Shown piece by piece: positions 1 to 9,989 of a stretch of 64,000 nucleotides of DNA (positions are counted from its first letter, which is position 1; each line of letters starts with the position of its first letter). The DNA comes from Pelagomonas calceolata (taxonomy: Eukaryota; Sar; Pelagophyceae; Pelagomonadales; Pelagomonadaceae): assembly GCA_918797485.1 (NCBI GenBank), contig CAKKNE010000006.1, positions 3,720,001 to 3,784,000 of the forward strand. The letters are read 5' to 3'. The notes under the pieces were generated by a model. It ran no database searches, had not been told where the DNA came from, and worked only from the letters and a program-made list of their open reading frames with translations. Both the position numbers and the translations under genes were made by a program.

Positions 1-1212
1 GCAGCCCCAGCCGTCCCTCCGCCCTTCCTTCCACTCTCCCACATACTCCGTCCCATCGGGCTTCGTGTAGATCCCTTCTCCATGCCTCTTACCATTCTTC
101 CAGTCGCCCGTGTACCTCCCTCGATCCGCCGGCCAGACACAGGTCCCGAAGCCCTCAAACAAACCATCTTTCATGTACCCCTCGGCGCGCGTCCCGCCCT
201 GGAAGAGCTTCAAAGATAAACCCTTCCTCTTTGGATATATTCTTTTAATAAAATCATCCAAGTTGTCTCCCACCGGTTCTCTACTAATCCCCATGTCGCC
301 CCGCAGCTTCTTGACGCGCTTTTCCTCCTTCTCGAGGGCCTTGGCTAATCGACGAGCTTCGGGCGACGCGAACTCCTTCGCTTTTTTTTGTTTGCCTCCC
401 ACATCCTTGCCCATCTGGTCCTCCGGAATGTCCGTGGGACCGTCGGGGCCGTCGCCTCCGGAACTCTTCGCCTTGGCCGCCATCTTCGCCGTCCTCCTCT
501 TTACTGTCGTTTCATCGTCCAGATCTTCGTCCGAGGAAAACTCGCTGATGTCGTCGTCATCGGAAATCTCCAGCACCAACCCGCTCTCCGTGATCACGAT
601 GCCTTTATCTTCTTCCTCCTCTTCTTTCTTCCTTGACAGATAAAAGCCCTTGTGCCACGTCGCCTCGGGCGGTCCGACTAATAATTCATCCCGTTCTCGT
701 TTCCGTTGCGCGTCGTAGATGCGCTCCCTCCTCCTAAGACCAAAATCTAGGTCTTCGGGCCGGCCCCAGGTACTCCTATACGTATCGGTCTCGAGGTACC
801 ACAGAGCCCGCGTCTCCGGGTCGTAGTACTCGACCCACCCGCCTTGCGAATGGGTGACCTCCGACCGCTCTTGTAGTCGTTCCAAAGCGGGCATGGACTT
901 GACCACTGAAGCCTTCTGCCATCTTTTGTACTTGGCCGCTTGTCGCCCGAGGTAGCCTCTGTACAATCGTTGTGCCAATAATCCCGCCCAGATCTGCTTC
1001 CTAAGAAATCTCGTCTCGTAGCGCCCGCGAAAGCCGCGAAGCCCCGCTTGGATCGTCGTCGTCGCCTGGCGCCGCTGCTCCTTCGAGTTCGCCGCCTTTT
1101 CGTTCTTGGCCTTTTCGGCGCCGGCGGCCTGCTCGGCGATCCATTTCTGCGTCTCGGTGGCGCGGAGCCGGGCGAGGCGATCTTCCCGCGTGCGGCCCAC
1201 GGCGACGCGCAT
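1..1212 (-). CDS. IQ / WW / MORN-repeat protein, C-terminus off the left edge
   Basis: The frame is open from the ATG at 1212 to the window edge (404 codons), with a stop two codons upstream of the ATG. In order I see an IQ-type calmodulin-binding helix (ATTTIQAGLRGFRGRY, about residues 49-64), a second IQ-like stretch (LAQRLYRGYLGRQ), a WW-like segment (GWVEYYDPETRALWYLE with a later W, about residues 123-152), a lysine/acid-rich linker, then MORN repeats near the edge (YTGDWKNGKRHGEG and YVGEWKEGRRDGWG). This mix is typical of protist ciliary or cytoskeletal scaffold proteins; that role is inference. No signal peptide is seen. The real protein is longer, because MORN repeats normally continue in arrays. 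Confidence 0.8.
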   Translation of the reverse strand, partial: MRVAVGRTREDRLARLRATETQKWIAEQAAGAEKAKNEKAANSKEQRRQATTTIQAGLRGFRGRYETRFLRKQIWAGLLAQRLYRGYLGRQAAKYKRWQKASVVKSMPALERLQERSEVTHSQGGWVEYYDPETRALWYLETDTYRSTWGRPEDLDFGLRRRERIYDAQRKRERDELLVGPPEATWHKGFYLSRKKEEEEEDKGIVITESGLVLEISDDDDISEFSSDEDLDDETTVKRRTAKMAAKAKSSGGDGPDGPTDIPEDQMGKDVGGKQKKAKEFASPEARRLAKALEKEEKRVKKLRGDMGISREPVGDNLDDFIKRIYPKRKGLSLKLFQGGTRAEGYMKDGLFEGFGTCVWPADRGRYTGDWKNGKRHGEGIYTKPDGTEYVGEWKEGRRDGWGC

Positions 1213-1517
1213 CGTTTAGGGTGGGGCTGCCTCTTCAGCCAACACGAGGAGGGCAGTCTTGCGGCGCGGCCCCGGTTCTAGGGTGGGGCTGCCTCTTCGC
1301 TTGCGGCGGCCGGCGCGCCCGGGGCTCAGGTGCGGGCAGCCTTATACCGGGGGCCCCGGTTCTATTTGTCTTGCCTTGCCCAGTCCGCGGCGACCGGCGT
1401 GACCGGGTCTGTGTACGGCAGCCTCTTTCCCGGCCCTCGGCCCGCTTTGACAAACGCTGCGCGGCGGCGCTGGGCTGGAAAATCTAGTGTGTTACACAGT
1501 AGTCAAGTTCATGAAGC
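1213..1517. promoter_or_regulatory. Upstream region of the IQ/MORN gene with GGGGCTGCC direct repeats
   Basis: GGGTGGGGCTGCCTCTTC occurs twice, near 1219 and 1282, and related GGCAGCC cores occur near 1334 and 1412. The first copy lies only a few bases upstream of the ATG at 1212. GGGCTGCC-type cores recur upstream of other starts in the window (see findings). No coding sequence is evident here. Confidence 0.4.
1483..1502. promoter_or_regulatory. CTAG palindrome, copy 1 (diverged)
   Basis: TCTAGTGTGTTACACAGTAG, about 270 bp upstream of the minus-strand start at 1212. It keeps the CTAGTGT half and is a looser palindrome than other copies. Confidence 0.4.
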
Positions 1518-3812
1518 TTACGACGCCACATCAGACCCAGGAACCGTGTAATTGTGCTTGAACGGCATCGGCTCCGTGCGCGTCGTCTTGTTCCACGCGC
1601 CGAGCTTCAACGGGGCCGCGACGCGATGATTTCGGGGCCGCGACGCCGGCGGCGGCGGCGGCCGAGGCGTCCCGTGGCGGCCGCGAGCGCGCGTCGAGGC
1701 GCGCGTCGGCGGCGGCGGAGGCGCCCGGCGCGGCGGCGGTGGCGGGAGGGCGGCGTCCGATGGCGCCGGCGCCGCCGGCGCCGCCGCGTAGGCGCCCTCG
1801 CGCCGCCGCGGCCGCCGGTCGATGCGCGCGGCCTCTTGCTGGTAGAGGACGTCGACCGCCGCCGCGGCCTCGGCGAGCGAGTCGCGGGCGCGCTCCGCCG
1901 CGACCTGTGTGGAAATCAAAATTTTACGGCGCGTTCGTGCTGAATCATCGCGTCGTCCTCCACGCCATCGACGCGACGCCTGCTCGATGGCTTGGCGATG
2001 CCGATTCCTCGCCGCTCGACGGAACCAGCGCGGCCACGCCATCGCCGAGACATGACTTAGTGAAGAATTGTCGCACCCGACGCACTGGTTGATTTCCACA
2101 CAGGCCGCGACGTGCTGCGGCCCCTTGGCGCGCTGCTTCGCGCCGCGCAGCGAGGCCGCGAGCGCGACGTCGCGGCGGCGGCGCTGGTCCAGCGCCTCGG
2201 CGTGGCGCGCCTCGCAGGCGGCGATGGCGTCGGCCAGAGCCTGGCGGTGACGCTGTTGCTGTGCCGTCGCCGCGTCCTCGAGGGCCAGCGCGTGCGCCGA
2301 GAAGGCCCGGTCCTCGGTCTCGCGCACGGCCTTGGCCACGCGCCGCGCGGTCAGGCGGCTCGATGCCGACGCCGCCGCGGCCAGCGCGGCCTCCCGCGCG
2401 GTGTCCGTCTTCGCGCGATCGGCGCGCTCCTTCCGCAGCGAGTCGACCGCGCGCGCGCGCGTCGTCCGCAGGTCGGCGAGTTCCGCGTCGACGGCGCGGC
2501 GCTGCGCGCGGAACTCGCTCACGGCCGCGGTCCGTCTCGACTCCTTCTCGTCCGCGATGGTTTGTTGAATGTCGGGGTGTGCGATGGCGCCGACGGCGCC
2601 GGACGCGCCGGCCGCGGCCCGCTCCGCGGCCGTCGCCAGCGCCTCAAGCCGCTGCTGCGCCTGTATTAACCGCGCCTCGTTGCGCTGCGCGGCGACGGCC
2701 ATGACAGCACCCAATGCGGCGTCGCAGCCCGTCGTCGCCCGGGCGTCGCGCTCCTCGACAAGGGGCGCGATCGTCGGGAGGAGCTGCTGGCGCCGCGTGG
2801 CGACGTCGAGGATGCGCCGGACGGGCTCATTTATATCGACGGCGGGCTCCTCGACGCTTTTCCCGGAGAACGGCCGCCGACGCGCCGCGTAGATCGCGGC
2901 CGTCTCGAGGAGGGGCTGCCGGTTGTCGCGGAGCCCCGCCCAGGCCGCCCGCGACGTCGTCGTGCGCTTTTAACAGAACCTTCCGGCAGAAGTCGTCGCA
3001 CTTGGCGTTGAGCGCCACGACGGCCTTTTGGGCCCGCAACGCGACGGCTGCAGCCGCCCGCTCGCGCCGAGGAGCGTTCTCAGCGCGGCGCTTCTCGATG
3101 GCCAATTCCGGCGGCAGTCGTTGAGCTGGCGCTTCGCCTCGACGGTCTCGGCCGTGAGCCGGTCGAGCTCCGCCGCGAGCTTCGACTCCGCCTCGACGTG
3201 GTCCATGGCGAGCTTCCGGCGGCACTCTGCGAGTTCCTGCGTCGCCGCGGCGTTTTCGGCCGCGAGGCGCTCGTTCTTCGCCTCGGCCGCGCGCAGCGCG
3301 TCCAGCGTGCCGCGGCGCAGCTCGTCGAGGCGCTCCTTCAATATCCGCTCGCCCTCGGCCGTGTCGTAGGCCGGCGGTGCCTCGATGAGCCGCGCGGCCT
3401 TGGCCTCGGCCTCCGTCGCGCGCGCGGTCTGCCGCGCCGCGTGCAACTCCGCCTGGCGCACGGCCTCCTCCAAAGCTGCCACGCGCGCTCTTAACGCGGT
3501 GGCCTCGCTTGGGTCTTCCCGCGGCATGTTTTTCAACCGCTTCTCGAGCACGGCGGCGCGCGTCCTCGCTTGAAGCCACCAGAGGATCGGGAGGCTGACG
3601 CGCGGCACGCGCTTGCCGAGCACGGTGACGGCGGCGCTTCCACGCGGCGTCGTCGGCGGCGACCGGTACGGGCTCCTGGCGGGAGACGCGTAGGGGCTCC
3701 GCTTCCCAGCGCGCGTGCGCGGCGGCGTCGTGAGGCGCACGGGCGACCGCGTCGGCGACGCGCTCGATATGCGCACACGCCGCGTCGGCGTCGATGGGTT
3801 GCGCTCGGCCAT
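1518..3812 (-). CDS. Coiled-coil protein with Ser/Pro/Arg-rich head, interrupted by an introner
   Basis: The ATG is at 3812 and the TAA at 1518. The head (about 70 residues) is rich in S/T-P and R (TPTRRVRISSASPTRSPVR). It is followed by long Ala/Glu/Arg heptad-like helices (LRARVAALEEAVRQAELHA, LAAENAAATQELAECRRKL) and a Pro/Ala-rich tail ending PFKHNYTVPGSDVAS. The frame slips twice, near 3107 (a base seems missing after CGG) and near 2945 (one extra G in GGGG); coding character continues on both sides. An introner intron runs 2111 to 1905 in gene sense. It is 207 nt long and open in frame, so naive translation reads straight through it. I do not recognise a family; a structural or cytoskeletal role is a guess. 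Two adjacent genes cannot be ruled out. Confidence 0.65.
1905..2103 (-). mobile_element. Introner element (199 bp) forming an intron of the coiled-coil gene
   Basis: The ends are inverted repeats: CTGTGTGGAAATCAA on the left and TTGATTTCCACACAG on the right. Perfect 8-bp target copies GCCGCGAC flank it (1897-1904 and 2104-2111). In gene sense the upstream target copy supplies the donor GT (GTCGCGGC), and the element's end supplies the acceptor CAG, so splicing 2111-1905 restores the uninterrupted exon exactly. Both the perfect duplication and the clean repeats suggest a recent insertion. Confidence 0.9.
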
Positions 3813-4075
3813 TCTGGTTGTGTCTATAGGCTGCCTGCTCTCGTTTTTGTTTGCCTAGGGCTGCCCGTCGTTCGCTGTTTTTGGGCAGCCGAGTCTGTGG
3901 TGCGTTGATGGCGCACGACTATGCGTGCACGACGTCGCGCGCCCTGTTTTTAATTGGGCTCGCAGCCGAATCGAGTTTGAGCCCGCACGCCGGCGGAGAG
4001 ATGCCGGGGCCGGCTGATTGAGACGGTTGGCGCTGCTTATCATTCGGAGGACTAGTGCTTCCCTAAGTCTTGTTT

Positions 4076-4099
4076 GCTAGTGTCTTACAGGCCGCTAGC
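4076..4099. promoter_or_regulatory. CTAG palindrome, copy 2 (consensus form)
   Basis: GCTAGTGTCTTACAG followed by GCCGCTAGC. It lies in the divergent spacer between starts at 3812 (minus) and 4283 (plus). It is base-for-base identical to the copy at 51633. Confidence 0.55.
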
Positions 4100-4282
4100 T
4101 CGACTTTCACGCAGCCGCGATTTTGGCGCTTGTAATGCACTAGTGGATGCAAATAAGGCTCGCAAGCCGCATCGATTCGCTGCAACAACGCTAGCATCGT
4201 TCGCAGCTTCCGCCTTTGGGAAAAGCACCAGCAGCCTTGCGGTAATCATCTCCGAGTCGCCGACAGCTTACGCAGCGAAACA

Positions 4283-5776
4283 ATGCAAGCCGACACGGAA
4301 GAATACCTGCGCGAGGCCGCCGGCCGCGGCCACGAGATGGTGCAGCAAATGGTCCAGAAGCTGAGCGGCGCGCTCATCTACCCCGACGCCGCAACGTGCA
4401 GACGAGCGAAGCTCTGGGACGTCTACGCGAGCGAGTGGGGCGCCGAGGCAGGCTGGGTCGCCGGCATGGCGGCCTCGAACCGTGAAGCCAAAGAAACATT
4501 GGAAAACGTCGGCGACGAGTGGGCCCCGGCGGCCCATACAAAACGCGTCGTCGACGAGTGGATCCTCAGCGAAGTTTCACTGAAGACGCATTGCTGCGAG
4601 ATCGGCAGCGGCGGCGGCCGCATCGGTAGAATGGTCGCGCCTCGCGTATCGAAGCTCCAGTGCTTCGACGTGAGTGCCAAGATGCTCGCGGCCGCGAAAC
4701 AGGCTCTCGCGTCCCAGGAAAATGTGACCTTCGCGCAAATCCACGGCGACGCCAGCGGCGCCGACGCCGGGTTTTCCGACAAGCCGCGGCACTACGCTCC
4801 GCAACATAAACACGCGTACGACTTCGTGTACTGTTTTGACGTCATGGTGCACATGGACGCGCACGCCATGTTCCGGTGTCTGAAGCGGATCCGAGCTTTA
4901 TTAAAGGATGAGGGGAAAGCGTTCATTTCGACGTCGAATCTCCTGGCGCCGGACGGCTTCCGGCGCTTCGAGGCCCAGGAGAAGTACTCGGTCGGCGGGT
5001 TTTACTTCGTCACGCCCGAGACCGTGCGGTGCTTGGTCTCGCGCGCGGGCTTGCGCGTCGTCCGCGAGTTATCAGCGCCGGACGCGTCGAACACGTACTA
5101 CAACCGCGACTACCTCGCGCTGCTCGCTCCCGTTGTCGAGGCGCCTGCCATCGCGCCGGTTGTGGCCGTCAGCCCCACGGTCAACACGGCCTCGTCGCCG
5201 GTCAGCCAGGACGCCGCGGCAGTCGCCGCCATGGACGAGGACGAGATCGTCGACGCAGTCGAGGCGGCCGAGAGCTCGGGCGACTGCGCGGCCGTCGTCC
5301 GCCTGCTCGGGAGCGCGCTCGCGCTGGAAGAGCCGGAGACCGCGGTCGAGGCCGTCGCGGACGCTCTGCTGCGACTGGGCAGTGCGCACGCGGCGGCGCT
5401 CGGCGAGGCCGGCGCGTGCGAGCGCGTCGCCGCGGCCCTCGCGCTGCCGTGCTGCGGCGACGAGCCCTCGCTCGCCGAGGTGCTCCTCGGGTGCTGCCGC
5501 GTGCTCGCGAAGAGCGGCGCGAACGCGGCGAAGCTGCTCGCGAACGACGGCGCGGCGCGGCTCGTTTCTGCCATGGAGGCACACGTCGCGTCGGGCGAGC
5601 CCACGCTCCAGGAGCAGGGGTGCCTCGCGATCGAGGCGCTCGCCGTGGCCGGCGGCGCCGCAGCGCTCCGTGAAGCCGGCGCGGAGGCCGCGATCGAGGG
5701 CGCGCGCGGCGACATCGTGAACGAGCGGAACAAGACGTACCCCGACCGCGCGCTGGCCGCGCTCGCCGGTTCCTAG
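4283..5776 (+). CDS. SAM-dependent methyltransferase fused to ARM-like repeats
   Basis: An intact 497-residue frame. Residues 100-280 form a class I methyltransferase: motif I is CCEIGSGGGRIG (around residue 108), the acidic residue after strand 2 is in LQCFDVSAKM, and the post-I/IV region reads FVYCFDVMVHMD, followed by LLKDEGKAFISTSNLL. A Pro/Ala/Val-rich linker leads into about 180 residues of alpha-helical repeats with ARM character (VEAVADALLRLGSAHAAALG, LQEQGCLAIEALAVAGGAA). The methyl acceptor is unknown; the ARM part may bind a protein substrate, which is inference. The start ATG follows CAGCGAAACA, and a consensus palindrome lies about 185 bp upstream. Confidence 0.85.
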   Translation: MQADTEEYLREAAGRGHEMVQQMVQKLSGALIYPDAATCRRAKLWDVYASEWGAEAGWVAGMAASNREAKETLENVGDEWAPAAHTKRVVDEWILSEVSLKTHCCEIGSGGGRIGRMVAPRVSKLQCFDVSAKMLAAAKQALASQENVTFAQIHGDASGADAGFSDKPRHYAPQHKHAYDFVYCFDVMVHMDAHAMFRCLKRIRALLKDEGKAFISTSNLLAPDGFRRFEAQEKYSVGGFYFVTPETVRCLVSRAGLRVVRELSAPDASNTYYNRDYLALLAPVVEAPAIAPVVAVSPTVNTASSPVSQDAAAVAAMDEDEIVDAVEAAESSGDCAAVVRLLGSALALEEPETAVEAVADALLRLGSAHAAALGEAGACERVAAALALPCCGDEPSLAEVLLGCCRVLAKSGANAAKLLANDGAARLVSAMEAHVASGEPTLQEQGCLAIEALAVAGGAAALREAGAEAAIEGARGDIVNERNKTYPDRALAALAGS

Positions 5777-5871
5777 CAAGCACCCTTCTGTGAGAAATTT
5801 TAGTATGACAAATTAGATTAGGGGTTCGGAGGGGGTCTTCGGTCTTCGGTCTCGAGCGTGGTGATGATCGA

Positions 5872-6480
5872 TCAGAGGTCCCAGAGCGCGGCAGCGAAGG
5901 CGGACCGCGCCTCGTCCTCGAAAAGCTCGCCGTCGGACGATTCGGACTCGGACTCGTCGTCGGACGGCGCGAGGCGGTTCAGGCCCGTGCGGTAGCTTCT
6001 CGCCATGCGCAGCGCCGACGACAGCGCGCGTGTGGCGCCGCGTGACGCGCGCCGCGCGTCAGCCCGCCGCGTCCGAGCGGCTTCGGCGTCGCCCCAGCTC
6101 GCCGTGCGGGGCCGGCAGCGCGCCTGGCGAAGGTTATCCTCGATGCGCACTCGCTTCCCGCTCTGCGCCCGCGGCGCGAGGCGCCGGAGGTGGCGCAGCG
6201 GCGAGGCGTGCTCCGTCTCGGAGTCGCGCTCGTCGTCCGCGTCCGAGTCCATCGTCGGCGGCACATCGCGGCGGATCTGACTGCGGCTGCGCGACCGCGA
6301 CTGCGACCGCCCGCGGTCGCGCGCGCGGGCGCGGCGCCCAGCGCGGCGCAGGGCGCGCGCTAATCTTAGCACGCGCGCCTCGAGCTCGGCCGTCTCGTCG
6401 TCGCGCTGCAGCGGTGAGATGGACAGCGTCCGCGGCGGCGGCGCGCTCGGCGTGCCGTTGCTCTCGCTGCCTGATGACAC
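5872..6480 (-). CDS. Ser/Arg-rich acidic-tailed hypothetical protein, start unresolved
   Basis: The frame is open from a stop near 6529 down to 5872, but I find no in-frame ATG before the internal MDSDADDE (about 6256). The upper part therefore either starts there, has an upstream exon, or carries a frame slip. An ATG in another frame near 6533 (MMQNCKWRKTAQQRDAYR) could be the true start if a slip occurs. Visible features are an RS-type tract (GRSQSRSRSRSQ), a basic middle (KRVRIEDNLRQARCR) and an acidic end (SDDESESESSDGELFEDEA). It converges tail-to-tail with the methyltransferase gene. Function unknown. Confidence 0.45.
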   Translation of the reverse strand: MSSGSESNGTPSAPPPRTLSISPLQRDDETAELEARVLRLARALRRAGRRARARDRGRSQSRSRSRSQIRRDVPPTMDSDADDERDSETEHASPLRHLRRLAPRAQSGKRVRIEDNLRQARCRPRTASWGDAEAARTRRADARRASRGATRALSSALRMARSYRTGLNRLAPSDDESESESSDGELFEDEARSAFAAALWDL

Positions 6481-6932
6481 GGTATGCGTCGCGCTGCTGG
6501 GCGGTTTTGCGCCACTTGCAATTTTGCATCATCCCAGCTACCCTTGATGCTGTTGGACTTGGCGGCGGGGCAGGGGGGATTCCAGAAGTGTTGCACATCG
6601 TTGGATTGCAATTTCGCTGCGCGCAGCGGCGACCACGGCGGCAGAGCGCCGCTTCCAACGTGGCACCTACGGCACCCAAGCTGAAAGTCGCCGCCTGATT
6701 CGTCCTCGGCGTTTTGGAGTGGTCGCCATTGTTCTTTTCTTCCAGCTTGGGCTTTTGTGCTCGAGAGTCTGCGAGAGCCCGAGCCCCCATCATCGATGCA
6801 AAACTTGGGCAGCCCCAGAGTTCGAACGCCAATCGACGCTCCCCGTGAACCGTGGGGTGGATCGAGCGTGCCGGCGCGTTGAAGCAGCCCTGGACACAGC
6901 AGCAGTTATTCCCACACAATATAGCAGCACAA

Positions 6933-7735
6933 ATGGCTGCCCTCGCCGCCCTGTACCCCGCGAAACTGCAGAAAGTCGCCAGCTTTGACCGCTTTGGGCA
7001 CTACCGCCTCGAGACGGGCGAGCAGCTCCTGGTCTGGACACCAATCTATCCGGCCGGACCGCTGCCTCTGATAATTTACCTGCACGGTGCGTCGTCCAGG
7101 GGAGACGACATCCAACAGATTTTTGAAAAAGGGCCAAACTGCCCTCCAGCACTCTTACGCGCCGGAGACATCGCCCCGCGCGCCGTCGTCGTGGCCCCGC
7201 TCCTCGCAGCAAAAAGGGAGTGGTGCAAGACGTCGCGCGAGGCCGCACGACCTTGAAAATCATCATCGACGCGTACTTTGCGGAGGAGGCAAGAGGTGCC
7301 ATGGCAGCGGTTGATCGGGACCGCGTCTACGTCACGGGCCCGTCGTGCGGCGGTTTAGGGGCCTACACGCTCGCGGCGCGCCTCGCGCGCCGCGGCGACG
7401 GCTTCAGCGACCGCTGCCCGCCGGCCGCCGCCGTGGTTCCCGTGTGCGGTGGCGGGAGCGTGGTCTTCGCGCCGCTCCTCGCGAAGACGCCCTGCTGGTT
7501 CTGGCATTCGGAATCGGACAGCGCCGTACCATGTAGCGACACCGAGGCCCTGGTGGCCGCGCTGGAGAAGCTCGACGCGCCGGTGCGCTTCACGAAGCTG
7601 ACGGACGAGGAGACGCCCGAGAGCCCGCCATACGTCGCGTACATGGAGCACCACAACGCCTGGACGCCGGCGTACAAGGTCGACTCGCCGATGTGGGCCT
7701 GGTTGTTCGCCCAGAGTCGTGGGGAGGGGGCATAA
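6933..7735 (+). CDS. Alpha/beta-hydrolase (esterase/peptidase-like)
   Basis: The ATG at 6933 sits in a good context (CACAAATGG). An early strand PLPLIIYLHGASSRGDD forms the oxyanion region, the nucleophile elbow is YVTGPSCGGLGAY (G-x-S-x-G), PCWFWHSESDSAVP is the likely Asp strand, and HHNAWTPAYKVDSPMWAW carries the catalytic His. This order matches the secreted predicted-peptidase/phospholipase-carboxylesterase group. The frame slips once near 7225 (AAG/ACG, apparently one G missing), inside conserved sequence. No signal peptide is visible. The substrate is unknown. Confidence 0.75.
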
Positions 7736-7761
7736 GTACACTGTTTGTCACAACAAGAACA

Positions 7762-8612
7762 TTAGGCGGTGATCTTCAGGTGGTGCGTCACGTTCATCTC
7801 CTTGAGCACCTCCGCGTACGACATCCGCGCGCCCGGCCGGTGCCAGTGGCCGCCGCACCCATCAAAACGGAACGCCAGGGGCGTATTTTCGGCGTAGGTC
7901 CCGGCCCAGTCCGCCTTCGGGTCCCGATCCCCATCCTTCATGCCGGTGAAGAACGGGCCCTCGCAGAAGGCGGCGACGCCCTGGCGCCCTCGTGGGCCGT
8001 CGCGCGTGCCCGGCCCCGAGCAGCTCCGCCGCCGGCGCGTGGCGGAAGGGTCGCAGATCGTCCGGCCCAGCGTGAAGGGCCCCGTGACGTGCAGCGTCCG
8101 CGGCTGCTTCTTGGGCGGCAGGGCGCTTCGCTTCAAAAATGTTCGAGATCTGGCGCCGAGCGTCGCCTTGAGCAGCGGGTGCGCCCTTCCTCCAATCACC
8201 ATGAAGCGCACGTGGCCCTTCCGTGGCTCGCGCACCGCAAACATGTCCAGCGACGCGGCGCTCTGCAGATCGCAGGCCTTGGCGATGGGACCCGGTTTGA
8301 GATCTGAATCGAACCACCAGCCGCCTTCATAAATGAGCCACGCCACCTAAACAGGTCCGCGCGCCCGGCGCCGCTGTTGAGCTTGCGGTAGGCCTCGATG
8401 CAGCCTTTAACTTCGCAGCGCGCCGCCATCCACGCCGCCTGGGCCGCGTCGTCGAAGTACGTAAACTCCATCTCTGGGTTGAGCGTCCGCCATTCCTCAA
8501 TGTTCCGCTTCAGCGCCGCCGGCGTCTCGTCCAGGGGCAGCTTGTGCGACGTGATCAGGCGCTTCGGGATGTCGGCCCAGGCCGCTGCTGCCCAAAGGAC
8601 TGCGTATTTCAT
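7762..8612 (-). CDS. DXD glycosyltransferase, family 32/OCH1-like, secretory
   Basis: The ATG at 8612 gives a signal peptide (MKYAVLWAAAAWA) followed directly by DIPKRLITSHKLP, the standard N-terminal strand of this glycosyltransferase family. GAGRADLFR leads to YEGGWWFDSDLKPG, where DSD is the metal/nucleotide-sugar binding DXD motif. One frame slip lies between these two motifs (near 8345, AGG/TGG, one G apparently missing). The C-terminal half (FAVREPRKGHVRFMVIGG, GHWHRPGARMSY) fits a lumenal Golgi enzyme. The sugar and acceptor cannot be read from sequence. It ends 27 bp from the convergent hydrolase gene. Confidence 0.72.
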
Positions 8613-8744
8613 CGCAGCGATGGCGTTTGCGGCTGCCCCCTTTGTGCCGCGGTGCTGTGGTTGATATGTTGCGCTCGAATGCAACGAATTAAGACAGAAT
8701 TACAGCAATCCTACTGGTTTGCTCGACTGAATTCGAGGTCGAAG

Positions 8745-8766
8745 GCTAGTATGTCGAGACACTAGC
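8745..8766. promoter_or_regulatory. CTAG palindrome, copy 3
   Basis: GCTAGTATGTCGAGACACTAGC reduced to its arms: GCTAGT and ACTAGC are perfect complements. It lies 133 bp upstream of the minus-strand start at 8612. Confidence 0.5.
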
Positions 8767-8774
8767 ACTTCCTA

Positions 8775-8832
8775 GCGCTCGGGGTCCGTACTACCTGGGG
8801 GTGGGTTCAATAAGTGGCTCTCTCTCTCTCTC
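8775..8832. repeat. 58-bp dispersed repeat ending in (TC)n, copy A
   Basis: GGGGTCCGTACTACCTGGGG, then GTGGG, CAATAAGTG and a TC run. A second copy with only a few differences lies at 24847-24904. Both copies directly follow a CTAG palindrome and precede the 3' end of a minus-strand gene. Confidence 0.75.
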
Positions 8833-8998
8833 TTTTCCCCGTTTTGGGTAAGAAAGGCTAGGCTTGGCTCTATAGGAAGGTAGTCCACTCAACCAGCCGC
8901 CGCGCAACCCTGACTCGACCACAGAGCAAACGCACGGACGAGTCCAGGACCGAAAGGAGAGAGTCATGGAGTTACAAGGGGATGAAGGGGGAAAGGGC

Positions 8999-9958
8999 TC
9001 ACTCCTCCTCTTCCTCTTCCTCCTCCTCCTCCGCGGCCGGCTCGGCCGCGCCGGCGTCGGAGAGGACCTCCTCGTCGTCGTCCACGACGTGGTCGCCCTT
9101 GAGGCGGAAGTGGAGGATGCCCACCTGGTTCTTGCCGTCGATCACGACCTGGTTCTTGATGTTGCCCTTGACGATCGCCTCGAGCGTCTTCTTGAACGCC
9201 TTGGACTCCCTGGACTTGGGGCGCTTGAACGCCTCGCGCAGCGCGCCCGCGTGCGCCGCCGGCAGCGCCGTCGACGACGCGAACGCGTCGCGGACCGTCG
9301 AGATGTGCACCTTGGCGTCGGGCTCGGCCACGAGGCGCTTGCGGCACCACTCGGCGCAGACGGGGACCCACGCGTCCGCCGGCACGCGCGGCGCCGGCGG
9401 CGCGGCGGGCGCGGGCGCCGCGGCCGGCGGCGGCGGCGCGGCGGCCGGCGCCGGCGCCGGCGCGGCGCCGCCGGACGAGCGGCGGCGCTTCGGCGCGGGC
9501 GCCGGCGCCGCCGCCTCCTCCTCGTCTCTCGTCGTCCTCGTCGTCGGTGCGGCCGTCGGCCGGCGCGCGCTTGGGCGGCCCGGCGAGCGCCGGGTCCTTC
9601 TTCACGAGGTTGCGGAACTTGTCGCGGACGTCGGCGCTCGTGCGGCCGCCCTTTCTGAGCACGGAGAACTCGCGCAGGATCTTGGCCCACTTGTCGCCGT
9701 ACATCTGGTAGCCGTCCTTGACGGCCGTCTCCTCGTCGGCCGTCCAGCGCCGGCGCTTCCGCGAGCCCTTGGCGTTCTTGCCGCGCACGGGCGCGCCGGG
9801 CAGCAGGCCCGTGAGGTCCTCGGCCGCGGCCTGCGACTCCGAGACCGGCGCCGGCTCGCTGATCTCGTCGTCGTCGTCCGAGCCGAAGCCGAAGGACCGC
9901 GCGGGGCTGCCGCCGCCGGCCGTCGCGCGCGCGCCCGTGTCCGGCGTCGCCGCGCGGC

Positions 9959-9989
<31 letters not shown>

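Noticed and set aside
1739-2704. Several long Arg/Pro/Ala-rich open frames on the plus strand
   Set aside because: They are antisense shadows of the GC-rich coiled-coil gene; amino-acid composition is dominated by Arg/Pro/Ala with no domain.
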